From the NCBI RefSeq assembly GCF_022844385.1, contig NZ_JALHLX010000010.1:1-59163 (forward strand): 59,163 nt of DNA. Direction: 5' to 3'. The stretch is from Hydrogenophaga sp. Its GTDB lineage: Bacteria > Pseudomonadota > Gammaproteobacteria > Burkholderiales > Burkholderiaceae_C. Shown here piece by piece: positions 51,901 to 59,163 of this stretch (positions within the stretch are counted from its first letter, which is position 1; each line of letters opens with the position of its first letter). The notes under the pieces were generated by a model, which was given only the letters and a program-made list of their open reading frames with translations, was not told where the DNA came from and ran no database searches. Position numbers and translations under genes: made by a program.

Positions 51901-54900
51901 TGGCGGCCGGTGCGATCACCAACACGCAAGGGGTCACCAACGCCAACCCCTTCACTGCCAACGTGGCGTCACTGGCCGGTCTGGGTGTGGAGAAGTTCTT
52001 TGATCCCACCGCCGTCGGTGTGGGCCAGCCTGCGCGTCTGGTCATCCGCATCCGCAATTCGCTGCCGCAGGCGCTGACCAACATTTCCAGCACCGACAAC
52101 TTCCCGGCCGGGCTGGAGCTCTCCACACCCCCCAACGCCACCACCACCTGCGCGGGCGCCACGCTCACCACCACCGCATCGAGCATCGGCTTCAGCGGCG
52201 CGCAATTGCCTGCCGGCCCCAGCGTGTGCGAGATCCGCGTGGACGTGCGCGCCAATGCCCCCGGTGCCTACGTGAACACGATTCCCGGTGGCACCGTGGT
52301 GGCCAATGAAGGCGCGGTGACCAACCCGCAGCCCGGCCCCACCGCCACCCTGTTCGTGCTGGCACCTCCCACCGTGAGCAAGGCCTTTGCGGCCAGCCCC
52401 GTGGCGCCCGGCGCGCCCAACCGGCTCACCGTGACGATCAGCAACCCCAACGCCACACAAGCACTCACCGGCGTCGCGCTGGTCGACAACCTGCCCAGCG
52501 GCCTGTTCGTGGCACAGGTGCCGAACACGGCAACCACCTGCGCCGGTGGCACCGTCAGCGCACTGGCCTCGGCCACCAGCGCCCAGGTGTCGGGCGCCAC
52601 CGTGCCCGCCAGCGGCTCGTGCAGCTTCTCGTTCGACACCGTGTCCAACACACCTGGGCTGTACATCAACACCATCCCCACGGGGGCGCTGACCGCCACC
52701 GAGGGCGTGAGCAACGCCGACCCGGCGACGGCCCAGGTCCGGGTGCTGCAGCCGCCCACGCTGAACAAGGCCTTCGTGCCGCCCACTGTTTCGCCTGGCG
52801 GCGTGTCGCGCCTGATCATCACCCTGGGCAATGCCAATCCGTCGGCCCAGACGCTGCAGCAGGCCCTGACCGACAACCTGCCCGTGGGCGTGACCGTGGC
52901 CCCAACGCCCGCCGTGGGCGGCACCTGCACCACCGGCTCCGTCACCGCCACCGCCGGCAGTTCGCAAGTGGTTTACGCCAACGGTGCAAGCATCCCTGCC
53001 GGTGGCTGCACGATCGAGGTCAATGTGACGGCGGCCAACGCCGGCACCTACACCAACCAGCTTCTCGCCGGCGCCCTGCTCACCAACGCGGGCAGCAACG
53101 GCCAGCCCACCACCGCCGAGCTGCGCGTCAGCCCGCTGGGCTCCATTTCGGGCCGGGCCTACATCGACGCCAACAACAACGGCGCCTACGACGTGGGCGA
53201 ACTCCCGCTGGCGGGCCAGTCGGTGAGCCTGATCCGTTCTCTCGACAGCGTGGTGCTGCAGAAGACCACCACCGACAGCGGCGGCTTTTACGTGTTCAGC
53301 GAACTCGTCGATACCGCTGCCCAAGGCTCGGACTATTCGGTGCGCTTCCTGCGCTCCGGCAGCGACGTGCAAGGCTCGGGCGCCTCGCCCTCACCGAGCA
53401 CCGCCACCAACGCCCTCAGCGGCACCTTGCCCGGTCGTCTCACACCGGCCACCACGGCCGAGTCGAGCATCACCGGCGGCACCGGCACGGTCGGCACACC
53501 GAACAACAGCAGCGTCGACTTCATCTCCCGGCGCTCCAACATCCAGCTCAACCTTTCCGGTGGCAACGTGGCCAGCTCGGTGGGCAACAACTTCGGTGAG
53601 GTGTTGCCGTCCGAGGTCTCGGGCAAGGTCTACCGCGACGACAACAACAACGGCGTGGCCAACGGCACCGAGCCCGGCATCGCCGGCGTGAGCGTCACCT
53701 TGCAGGGCGTGGACGACCTCAACCAGTCCGTGAACCGCAGCGCGGTGACCGATGCCAACGGCAACTACAGCTTCACCGGCCTGCGACCCAGCTGCTCGCC
53801 CCTGGCCGCACCGGGATGCCCGGGCTATGTGCTCACAGAGGGCACACAGCCCGCCGGCACGGTCAATGGCCAGACCAGCGCTGGTGCAGTGACCAACCTG
53901 ACTTCTGGGGCCGCCACCGGCACCGCAGGCACCGGCTCCAACAACGCACCCGCGGTCGCTTACGGTGGCCCGCCCACGGCCTACGTGATCGATGCCGGCA
54001 CCAGCCGAGTCACCGGCATCGTGCTGCCGCCCAACACGCGTTCGGCCAACAACAACTTCGGTGAAGTGGCCAGCGACCGCACCATCAGCGGGCGCGTGTT
54101 CACCGACGCCAATGGCGACGGCCAGGTCAATGGCCTGGACGCCGGCGTGGGCAGCGGCGCCCCCGGCGCCAACAACCTCGTGCAAACCATCACCCTGACC
54201 GGCACCGACATCGCCGGCAACCCGGTGAACCGCACGGTGGACACCGATGCCAACGGCAACTTCAGCTTCACCGGCGTGCCCCCGGGCGCCAGCTACACGC
54301 TCACCTGCAGCAGTTGCGCAGCGCCTGCAGGCCTGGCCAACAGCACCACGCCGCTGGCCTGGCCGGGCAGCGGCGGTGGTACCGCCGCCGGCACGCAAGC
54401 CGTGCCGCAAATCACCGGCATCTCGCTCACCGGCGGCGCCAGCGCCGCCATTGACAACCTGTTCACCAAAACCCCGCCCGCCCAGCAGATCGGCGGCACG
54501 GTGTACTTCGATCCGGACAACAGCGGCGGCGCCTTCACCGCGACCGACTCGCCCGTGGCCGGCATCACGCTGGAGCTGCTGGACGCCGGTGGCGCGGTGC
54601 TGGGCACCACCACCACCAACGCCGCTGGCCAATACCTGTTCAGCTCGCTCAGCCTGCCGGCGCTGGCGCCCGGCGCCAGCTACCAGGTGCGCCTGGCCAC
54701 ACCACCGGCCGGCACCACCGCCGGCATCACCACGGCCGGCAATGTGGGCGGCACGCCCACCGGCGTGGCCACCGCACCGGGCGTGAGCCCCGCGGTGGTG
54801 AGCGGCATCAACCTCGGTGCGGCGCAGCAGTCGGTGCAGAACAACTTCCCGCTGGTCTCCAACATCCAGGTGGCCGGCCGCGTGTTTGAAGACCGCAACC

Positions 54901-57437
54901 TCGACGGAAGCTTTGGCGGCACCGATGTCGGCATTGCCGGCAACACCCTCACGCTGCTGGGCACCGACGCCTTTGGCAACAGCATCACCCGCTTCACCAC
55001 CACCGACGGCACCGGCCAGTACAGCTTCAGCGGCCTGCCGCCGGGCAACTACACCGTGCGCCAGACCCAGCCACTGGACTACACCAGCGTGCTCAACAGC
55101 GCCGGCCCGGTGACCGGTGGCAGCGCAGGCACCGTGGGCCCGCTGGGCGGCGCCACCGAAACCGTGGCCCTGAGCTTCAACGCAACGCCGGGCGCGGCCC
55201 TGCAGGTCAACTTCGCCGAAACCGTGACCGGCGCCACCCTGCGCGGCTACAAGGCCGTGCGCATCGTCTCGCCCGTGGCGGCGGTGGGCATCTCGCCGGG
55301 CGCTGAAGTGGTGTGGCAGGTGATCTACCAGAACGACAGCGCCTTCCCGCTCACGCTGGACATCAGCGACACACTGCCCGACTTCATGACCCGCGCCGGC
55401 GCACCCGCCCTCACCAGCCAGAGCGGTGGTGGCGCCAGCATCGTGCTCAACGCGGGCTACAGCGGCCTGGCCGGCAACGACGTGCTGGGCAACGCCACAT
55501 TGCCCGCGGGCGGATGGGTGTCGATCGAGGTGCCGGTGACCGTGACCCCGGGGGTGACCACTGCGCGCCTGAACCAGGCGCGTGCGGGGGGTGCCGCGAT
55601 CCGCACCGACGCGGTGGACGCCACCACGCCCACCGGCGGCGCGGGCAACCCGCCACCCGGCGTGATCAACCCGGCCAGCCTCACACAAACGCCGTTCCAG
55701 ACCGCAGGCATCGACCCCACCGGTGTGCCGCTCTCGGCCCTGCCCGCCACCCTGTCGGGCTTTGTCTGGCGCGACAACAACGCCGACCGAAAGCGCGACC
55801 CGGGTGACACGCCTGTGCCCGACTGGGCGGTGGAGATCCTGGATGCCAACGGCGCCGCCGTGCTGTGCCGCACCGTGCCGAGCAACAGCGTGCAGGGCTG
55901 CGTGACCATGCCCGACGGCCGCAGCCTGTTCCGTACCGGCGCCGACGGCAGCTACGGCGTGCTCGGCCTCGTGCCCGGCGACTACCGTGTGGCGTTCCGC
56001 GACCCGGCCAACAACGTGATCTACGGTACCCCGCAGAACTCGGGCGGCGACCCGGCCTCGCGCGTGGCCAGCAGCCGCGACTACCTGGCCGTCACGCTGC
56101 AACCCGGCGCCAACCTGCAGCAGCAAGACCTGCCGCTGGACCCCTCGGGCGTGGTCTACGACGCCAGCACGCGACAACCCATTGGCGGCTCCACCGTGCG
56201 CTTCTGCGGCCCGCCCGGCTTCAACCCGGCCACCATGCTGGTGGGGGGCGCGAGCTATGTGAACCAGGGCAACTGCGCCCAGATGGTCACCGGCCCGGGC
56301 GGTTTCTACCAGTTCCTGCTGGCGCCGGGCGCCACCACGGGTGAGTACACGCTGAGCGCCTCGGCGCCCAACTACGCGCCCACGCCGATCGCGTCCATCC
56401 CGCCCTCACCCGGCGTGTTCACGCCCGCCGGAGCCTCGCCCTTGCTGGTGCAGGCGCAGGCCGGCCCGCCCCCGCTGGGCCAGCCCACCACGTATTACCT
56501 GCGCTTCAACCTGGCCGCCGGCATGCCCGATGTGATCCACAACCACATCCCGCTGGAGCCGTTCGCCGGTGGAGGTCTGTTCCTGCAAAAGAACGTGGCG
56601 CGCGAGGTGGTCGAGCTGGGTGACTCGGTGCAGTACACGCTGCGCGTGCTCAGCCCCAACGGCGCCGCGACCAACGTGACCATCACCGACCGCCTGCCCG
56701 CCGGCCTGCGCCTGATTCCCGGCACCGTCACGCGCGACGGCGTGGTGGTGGCCGACCCGGCCGGCGCGCCCGGCCCGGTGCTCAACTTCAACGCCGGCAA
56801 CTTTGCCGCCAACGTCACCGTGACCATCACCTACCGCTTGCGCGTGGGTGTGGGCGCGCAGCAGGGCGACGGCATCAACCGCGCCCAGGCCAGCGGCACC
56901 GTGGGTGGCACGGTGGTGTCGTCCAACCGCGCGCAGGCACGCATCCGCATCACCGGCGGAGTGTTCTTCCAGGAAGCGTGTGTGCTCGGCAAGGTCTTTG
57001 TGGACTGCAACGGCAACCGCATCCAGGACGCCGAAGAACCCGGCATCCCCGGCGTGCGCTTCTACTTGCAGGACGGCACGAACCTCACCAGCGACAGCGA
57101 AGGCAAGTACAGCATCTGCGGTCTGCCCGCGCGCACCTCGGTGATGCGGGTCGACTTGACCACCCTGCCCGCCGGCAGCCAGCTCGTGACCAGCAGCAAC
57201 CGCAACGCGCTCGACGCCGGCAGCCTGTTCCTCGACCTGAAGTTCGGCGAGTTGCACCGCGCAGACTTCATCGAAGGCAGTTGCTCGCCCGCCGTGCGCG
57301 ACTCGGTGGATACGCGCCGGCGCACCGGCCAGGTGACCACACCGCTGGTGGATCCGCCGGGGTCTGCGCCGCCCTTGCAGGCACCCAAGCCGCGTGTGTT
57401 CCGCTCCACCGACCTGCCCGCCGGAGGTGCGCGATGA
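48981..57437 (+). CDS. Giant secreted repeat protein (DUF11-type and SdrD-B-type domains)
   Basis: The 2818-residue protein has a signal peptide (1-34, ending FFAASAHA). There follow ten ~130-residue DUF11/DUF7933-type beta-sandwich units (about 35-1385), with starts visible at TLVVSQSV, VSKNLGG, LGKGFSV, VAKTFAP, VTKTFDG, AAKTFLT, LTKAFSP, VEKFFDP, VSKAFAA and LNKAFVP. Five SdrD-B-like units come next (GRAYIDANNNG, GKVYRDDNNNG, GRVFTDANGDG, GTVYFDPDNSG, GRVFEDRNLDG). Then come a DUF11, an SdrD-B, a carboxypeptidase-regulatory-like, a DUF11 and a final SdrD-B unit. The Asp/Asn-rich loops probably bind calcium. There is no LPXTG or transmembrane anchor. It ends with a disordered Pro-rich tail. 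ATG 48981 was chosen for the signal peptide. The stop overlaps the next gene's start (ATGA). Confidence 0.85.
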   Translation: MSRWSSRARSAGGFVRSLVLACVATLFFAASAHATLVVSQSVSANTIVVGERVRLTITVSNSDVQVNGAQLINNFPPQLRLYDPGFPGYVAPSSTCAGATITPTPAGGNDTLTVSGFSIPGISGGIDGTCAIEVDITSFQGGSTWTNVINPTDLTPNAATVAQQSILVNNILLPAVSKNLGGATLTQGLSRTATITFTNPNPGVNIPFTTFTDNLPANLQVEGPVTTTCGSSTSFNASSVTLTGGAIPAGSPGTCNLQFTIRGVLPAGVASLAGTNTIAAGDIGNTRGVNYPGTSTAITVNSPIVLGKGFSVTPLTAGTNSQLTVRIRNNSLAPLTGLGLADVVGTGWPAPVRNAGAIGAGNLTACGAGATLTTGTDAGVDKGFTLANATIAAGAECVISYPVTSDTPGTHTNSIPAGNVGNTQGVTNDQGFISPARSAALEVRNNALTVAKTFAPTTVAPGDVATFSVALTSFSLAPQTSVTFTDTLPAGMVYVDTTEGGITPTISGGCSFSAPFPAPLATAPQFTFDFPSAAPGGTTCVVRFTARVPTNAAPSTTLTNASFGAGNGTVSGSSGAVSFTVVNPLVVTKTFDGVNARQLFQGSPSVVEIVLTNNNFSALSNVAFTDTLPGTPGVLRVASPANAVSTCGGTVTANPGDTGFSLSGGNIPARSSVTPFAAGLCSVRVNVVGGTVGVHTNSIPAFTGANAADTVSATGTIGNVPGSTVRNLNTTTATLEYLPALTAAKTFLTNPVQVGGTSRVRITLGNTGSGLLSNVSVTDPLTGTGLALAAAPNPSTTCAGPVVLNAPAGGVSASLTGAEIAGSSSCDFLFDVTTSTSTPSTNTLPVGSVTANGGVANTNPVSATLNKITTSVNLTKAFSPTTLSGPGSVSRLTISIDNLSATALTDLGVVDNLPSGMVVAPSPNAATTCPGGIVNAAAESTTVSLSGGSVGGNAGCTVSVNITSAFVGTLNNTLAAGAITNTQGVTNANPFTANVASLAGLGVEKFFDPTAVGVGQPARLVIRIRNSLPQALTNISSTDNFPAGLELSTPPNATTTCAGATLTTTASSIGFSGAQLPAGPSVCEIRVDVRANAPGAYVNTIPGGTVVANEGAVTNPQPGPTATLFVLAPPTVSKAFAASPVAPGAPNRLTVTISNPNATQALTGVALVDNLPSGLFVAQVPNTATTCAGGTVSALASATSAQVSGATVPASGSCSFSFDTVSNTPGLYINTIPTGALTATEGVSNADPATAQVRVLQPPTLNKAFVPPTVSPGGVSRLIITLGNANPSAQTLQQALTDNLPVGVTVAPTPAVGGTCTTGSVTATAGSSQVVYANGASIPAGGCTIEVNVTAANAGTYTNQLLAGALLTNAGSNGQPTTAELRVSPLGSISGRAYIDANNNGAYDVGELPLAGQSVSLIRSLDSVVLQKTTTDSGGFYVFSELVDTAAQGSDYSVRFLRSGSDVQGSGASPSPSTATNALSGTLPGRLTPATTAESSITGGTGTVGTPNNSSVDFISRRSNIQLNLSGGNVASSVGNNFGEVLPSEVSGKVYRDDNNNGVANGTEPGIAGVSVTLQGVDDLNQSVNRSAVTDANGNYSFTGLRPSCSPLAAPGCPGYVLTEGTQPAGTVNGQTSAGAVTNLTSGAATGTAGTGSNNAPAVAYGGPPTAYVIDAGTSRVTGIVLPPNTRSANNNFGEVASDRTISGRVFTDANGDGQVNGLDAGVGSGAPGANNLVQTITLTGTDIAGNPVNRTVDTDANGNFSFTGVPPGASYTLTCSSCAAPAGLANSTTPLAWPGSGGGTAAGTQAVPQITGISLTGGASAAIDNLFTKTPPAQQIGGTVYFDPDNSGGAFTATDSPVAGITLELLDAGGAVLGTTTTNAAGQYLFSSLSLPALAPGASYQVRLATPPAGTTAGITTAGNVGGTPTGVATAPGVSPAVVSGINLGAAQQSVQNNFPLVSNIQVAGRVFEDRNLDGSFGGTDVGIAGNTLTLLGTDAFGNSITRFTTTDGTGQYSFSGLPPGNYTVRQTQPLDYTSVLNSAGPVTGGSAGTVGPLGGATETVALSFNATPGAALQVNFAETVTGATLRGYKAVRIVSPVAAVGISPGAEVVWQVIYQNDSAFPLTLDISDTLPDFMTRAGAPALTSQSGGGASIVLNAGYSGLAGNDVLGNATLPAGGWVSIEVPVTVTPGVTTARLNQARAGGAAIRTDAVDATTPTGGAGNPPPGVINPASLTQTPFQTAGIDPTGVPLSALPATLSGFVWRDNNADRKRDPGDTPVPDWAVEILDANGAAVLCRTVPSNSVQGCVTMPDGRSLFRTGADGSYGVLGLVPGDYRVAFRDPANNVIYGTPQNSGGDPASRVASSRDYLAVTLQPGANLQQQDLPLDPSGVVYDASTRQPIGGSTVRFCGPPGFNPATMLVGGASYVNQGNCAQMVTGPGGFYQFLLAPGATTGEYTLSASAPNYAPTPIASIPPSPGVFTPAGASPLLVQAQAGPPPLGQPTTYYLRFNLAAGMPDVIHNHIPLEPFAGGGLFLQKNVAREVVELGDSVQYTLRVLSPNGAATNVTITDRLPAGLRLIPGTVTRDGVVVADPAGAPGPVLNFNAGNFAANVTVTITYRLRVGVGAQQGDGINRAQASGTVGGTVVSSNRAQARIRITGGVFFQEACVLGKVFVDCNGNRIQDAEEPGIPGVRFYLQDGTNLTSDSEGKYSICGLPARTSVMRVDLTTLPAGSQLVTSSNRNALDAGSLFLDLKFGELHRADFIEGSCSPAVRDSVDTRRRTGQVTTPLVDPPGSAPPLQAPKPRVFRSTDLPAGGAR

Positions 57438-59163
57438 ACGCCCGTCTGAACCCGATCGCGCTGGCCGCCGTGATGTGTGCGCTGCACGCGCCGCAGGCGT
57501 TGGCCCAGTTCAACCACGACCGCATCAACAACCGCACCGGTGCCCTGCCCGAGCCGGTGACCAGCCTGCCGCTGGCCGCCGGCCTGCGCGCAGCGCGCCT
57601 GGCCGACGACGGTCAGCTCGTGCTCGAAGTGCTCAGCAGCAACGCACCGGCCGATGGTCGCAGCGTGGTGCCGGTGACGGTGCGCCTGTTAGACCGCGCG
57701 GGCCAGCCCGTGACGGCGCCCACCGAGGTGCTGCTCTCCACCAACCGGGGACGCCTGCGTGTGCCCGGTGCCGCCATCGACGAGCCGCCGCGGCGCGAGC
57801 TGCGCCTGGCCGTGCGCGATGGTGTGGCGCTGGTGGAGCTGGTGGCCTCGCCCGACGCGGGTGACGCCGAGTTGCTGCTGCAATCGGGCAATGTGCGCGT
57901 GGCCGGCAGCGTGAGCTTCGTGCCCGAGCAACGTCCCATGGTTGCGGTGGGCGTGATCGAAGGCACGCTCAATCTCAACAAGCTCGATGCCTCGCAGATC
58001 AGCCCGGCGCGCGAGGACGACGGCTTCGAGCTGGAGATCCGCCGCAACCTGGGTGGCAACGACGGCGACCGCAGCACCCTGGGTGCGCGCACTGCGTTCT
58101 TCCTCAAAGGCATGGTGCGCGGCGACGTGTTGCTGACCCTGGCCTACGACTCCGAGAAAACCGAACGTGGCCGCCTGTTCCGCGACATCGTGCCGGACCA
58201 GTTCTATCCCATCTACGGCGACTCCTCGATCAAGGGGTTTGATGCCCAGTCGCGCCAGCAGCTCTATGTGCGGGTCGACCAGGGCCGCTCGTTCGTGCTG
58301 TTCGGCGACTTCTACACCGCGGCTGGTGGCCCTTCGCGAGAGCTCAGCCGCTACAGCCGTTCGGTCTCGGGCCTGAAGCTGCACCACGAAGGCGAGAGCT
58401 TCGAGGCCAACGCCTGGCTGGTGCGCGACAACGTCGCCCAGGTGGTGGACGAGCAGCCCGCGCGCGGCATCTCGGGCCCCTACCGCCTGAGCAACCAGAA
58501 CGGCATCTCGGGCTCGGAGAAGGTCGAGCTGCTCACGCGCGACCGCAACCAGCCCGGCATCATCCTGCGCGTCGAGCCCGTGGTGCGGTTTGTCGACTAC
58601 GAGTTCGAGCCCTTTGCCGGCAGCATCCTCTTCCGTTCGCCTGTGCCCTCGGTGGATTCGAACCTGAACCCGATCTCGGTGCGCGTGACCTACGAGGTGG
58701 AACAAGGCGGGCCGAAGTACTGGCTCGGCGGCATCGATGGCCAGGTGCGGATTGCACCCGCGCTGGAACTCGGCGGCAGCCACGTTGAATCACGCGACCC
58801 GTCGGACCCGTACAAACTCAGCGGGCTGAGCGCCACGCTCACCCTGGGCACCCGGACCTGGGCCATGGTGGAGGTGGCGCGCTCGCAGCGCGAAGCCCTG
58901 GGCGACGCGGGCGACGGCAAGGGCGCGCGAATAGAGTTCAAACACCAGGGCGAGGCGCTGGAAGCCCGCGCCTGGGCCGGCGCCACCGACCGCGAGTTCG
59001 CCAACATCTCGTCGTCTTACAACGGCGGGCGCAGCGAAGCCGGCGTGACCGCCACCTTGAAGATCGACGACAAGCTCTCGCTGCGCATGGACTCCCTGCG
59101 TTCGCTGGACAAGCTGATCGATGCGGTGCGCGAAACGGCGTATGTCGGCGTGAGCTACGCGAT
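57434..59163 (+). CDS. Outer-membrane barrel-like partner of the giant protein, 3' end beyond window
   Basis: The frame from ATG 57434 is open to the window end, at least 576 residues. It has a signal peptide (ends HAPQALAQ), an early Ig-like strand region (about 55-150, VPVTVRLLDRAGQP), then a long alternating-strand region with typical outer-membrane patterns. These include LKGMVRGDVLLTLAYDSEKT, here in part, FYPIYGDSSIKGF, RQQLYVRVDQGRSFVLFGDF and WLVRDNVAQVV. This YGDSS...LYV...GDF pattern is seen in proteins encoded beside large DUF11-type surface proteins. Four-base overlap with the giant gene implies obligate co-expression. It may anchor or export it; the mechanism is inference. Confidence 0.75.
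   Translation, partial: MNARLNPIALAAVMCALHAPQALAQFNHDRINNRTGALPEPVTSLPLAAGLRAARLADDGQLVLEVLSSNAPADGRSVVPVTVRLLDRAGQPVTAPTEVLLSTNRGRLRVPGAAIDEPPRRELRLAVRDGVALVELVASPDAGDAELLLQSGNVRVAGSVSFVPEQRPMVAVGVIEGTLNLNKLDASQISPAREDDGFELEIRRNLGGNDGDRSTLGARTAFFLKGMVRGDVLLTLAYDSEKTERGRLFRDIVPDQFYPIYGDSSIKGFDAQSRQQLYVRVDQGRSFVLFGDFYTAAGGPSRELSRYSRSVSGLKLHHEGESFEANAWLVRDNVAQVVDEQPARGISGPYRLSNQNGISGSEKVELLTRDRNQPGIILRVEPVVRFVDYEFEPFAGSILFRSPVPSVDSNLNPISVRVTYEVEQGGPKYWLGGIDGQVRIAPALELGGSHVESRDPSDPYKLSGLSATLTLGTRTWAMVEVARSQREALGDAGDGKGARIEFKHQGEALEARAWAGATDREFANISSSYNGGRSEAGVTATLKIDDKLSLRMDSLRSLDKLIDAVRETAYVGVSYA

Noticed and set aside
48981-53130. Possibility that the repeats are a CRISPR array or tandem DNA repeat
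   Set aside because: The ~400-base periodicity is at protein level with diverged nucleotides. There are no short identical repeats with unique spacers.
53391-56177. Minus-strand ORF of 928 codons
   Set aside because: It is antisense to the giant surface protein. Its regularity only reflects the repeats on the coding strand.

Overview
The window is 59 kb of GC-rich chromosome from a betaproteobacterium of the order Burkholderiales. A Comamonadaceae (Hydrogenophaga-like) origin is the best guess. This rests on gene content (GTP-type PEP carboxykinase, an lplT-alr pair, Bug-type binding-protein debris, NhaR and ArgP regulators, acetoacetate-CoA ligase) and on compositional style; it is inference, not a database match. 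No rRNA, tRNA, CRISPR array, transposase or prophage genes were seen. Coding density is high and most transcription units are short.

Layout. 1-8.3 kb: a tandem AAA ATPase (cut by the window edge), threonine ammonia-lyase, a TM-helix-repeat channel protein with a thioesterase, a 47-residue membrane peptide, and pckG. 8.3-12.8 kb: a membrane protein divergent from a LysR regulator, a metallophosphoesterase, a universal stress protein, and a TetR regulator divergent from a secreted fasciclin protein with a 24-bp palindrome between them. 12.8-19.3 kb: an ArgP-like regulator divergent from dadA and an alanine/sodium symporter (a D-amino-acid use unit), an M14 peptidase, a flavin reductase and a DMT exporter. 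19.3-31.1 kb: a decayed Bug-type binding protein, aacS with a repeat element lying in frame inside it, and a translationally coupled TetR-ABC transporter-cyclase operon. fahA, an NCS2 permease and a patatin follow. Three copies of an ~80-bp structured repeat occur here, and their stems covary.

31.1-36.8 kb: corA behind a leader with a short ORF and a long hairpin, glutathione peroxidase, a double receiver-like protein, lplT and alr. 36.8-41.8 kb (minus strand): a three-gene set (HAD-UbiA, small EamA flippase, ArnT-like glycosyltransferase) that looks like a polyprenyl-phosphate-pentose pathway, then a TerB-like/membrane/ExoD operon joined by two TTGA overlaps. 41.8-48.5 kb: NhaR-like regulator, heme-dependent N-demethylase-like protein, AI-2E transporter, a ribbon-helix-helix regulator with its own palindromic operator ahead of a PHB-depolymerase-type esterase, and a BLUF photoreceptor with a cobalamin/heme-binding-like C-terminus, resembling AppA. 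48.5-59.2 kb: a 2818-residue secreted repeat protein built from DUF11-type and SdrD-B-type domains, coupled by an ATGA overlap to an outer-membrane barrel-like protein that runs off the window.

The items most worth attention are the giant surface protein with its barrel partner, the AppA-like photoreceptor divergent from it, the corA leader, the covarying repeat family and the pentosylation-like cassette.
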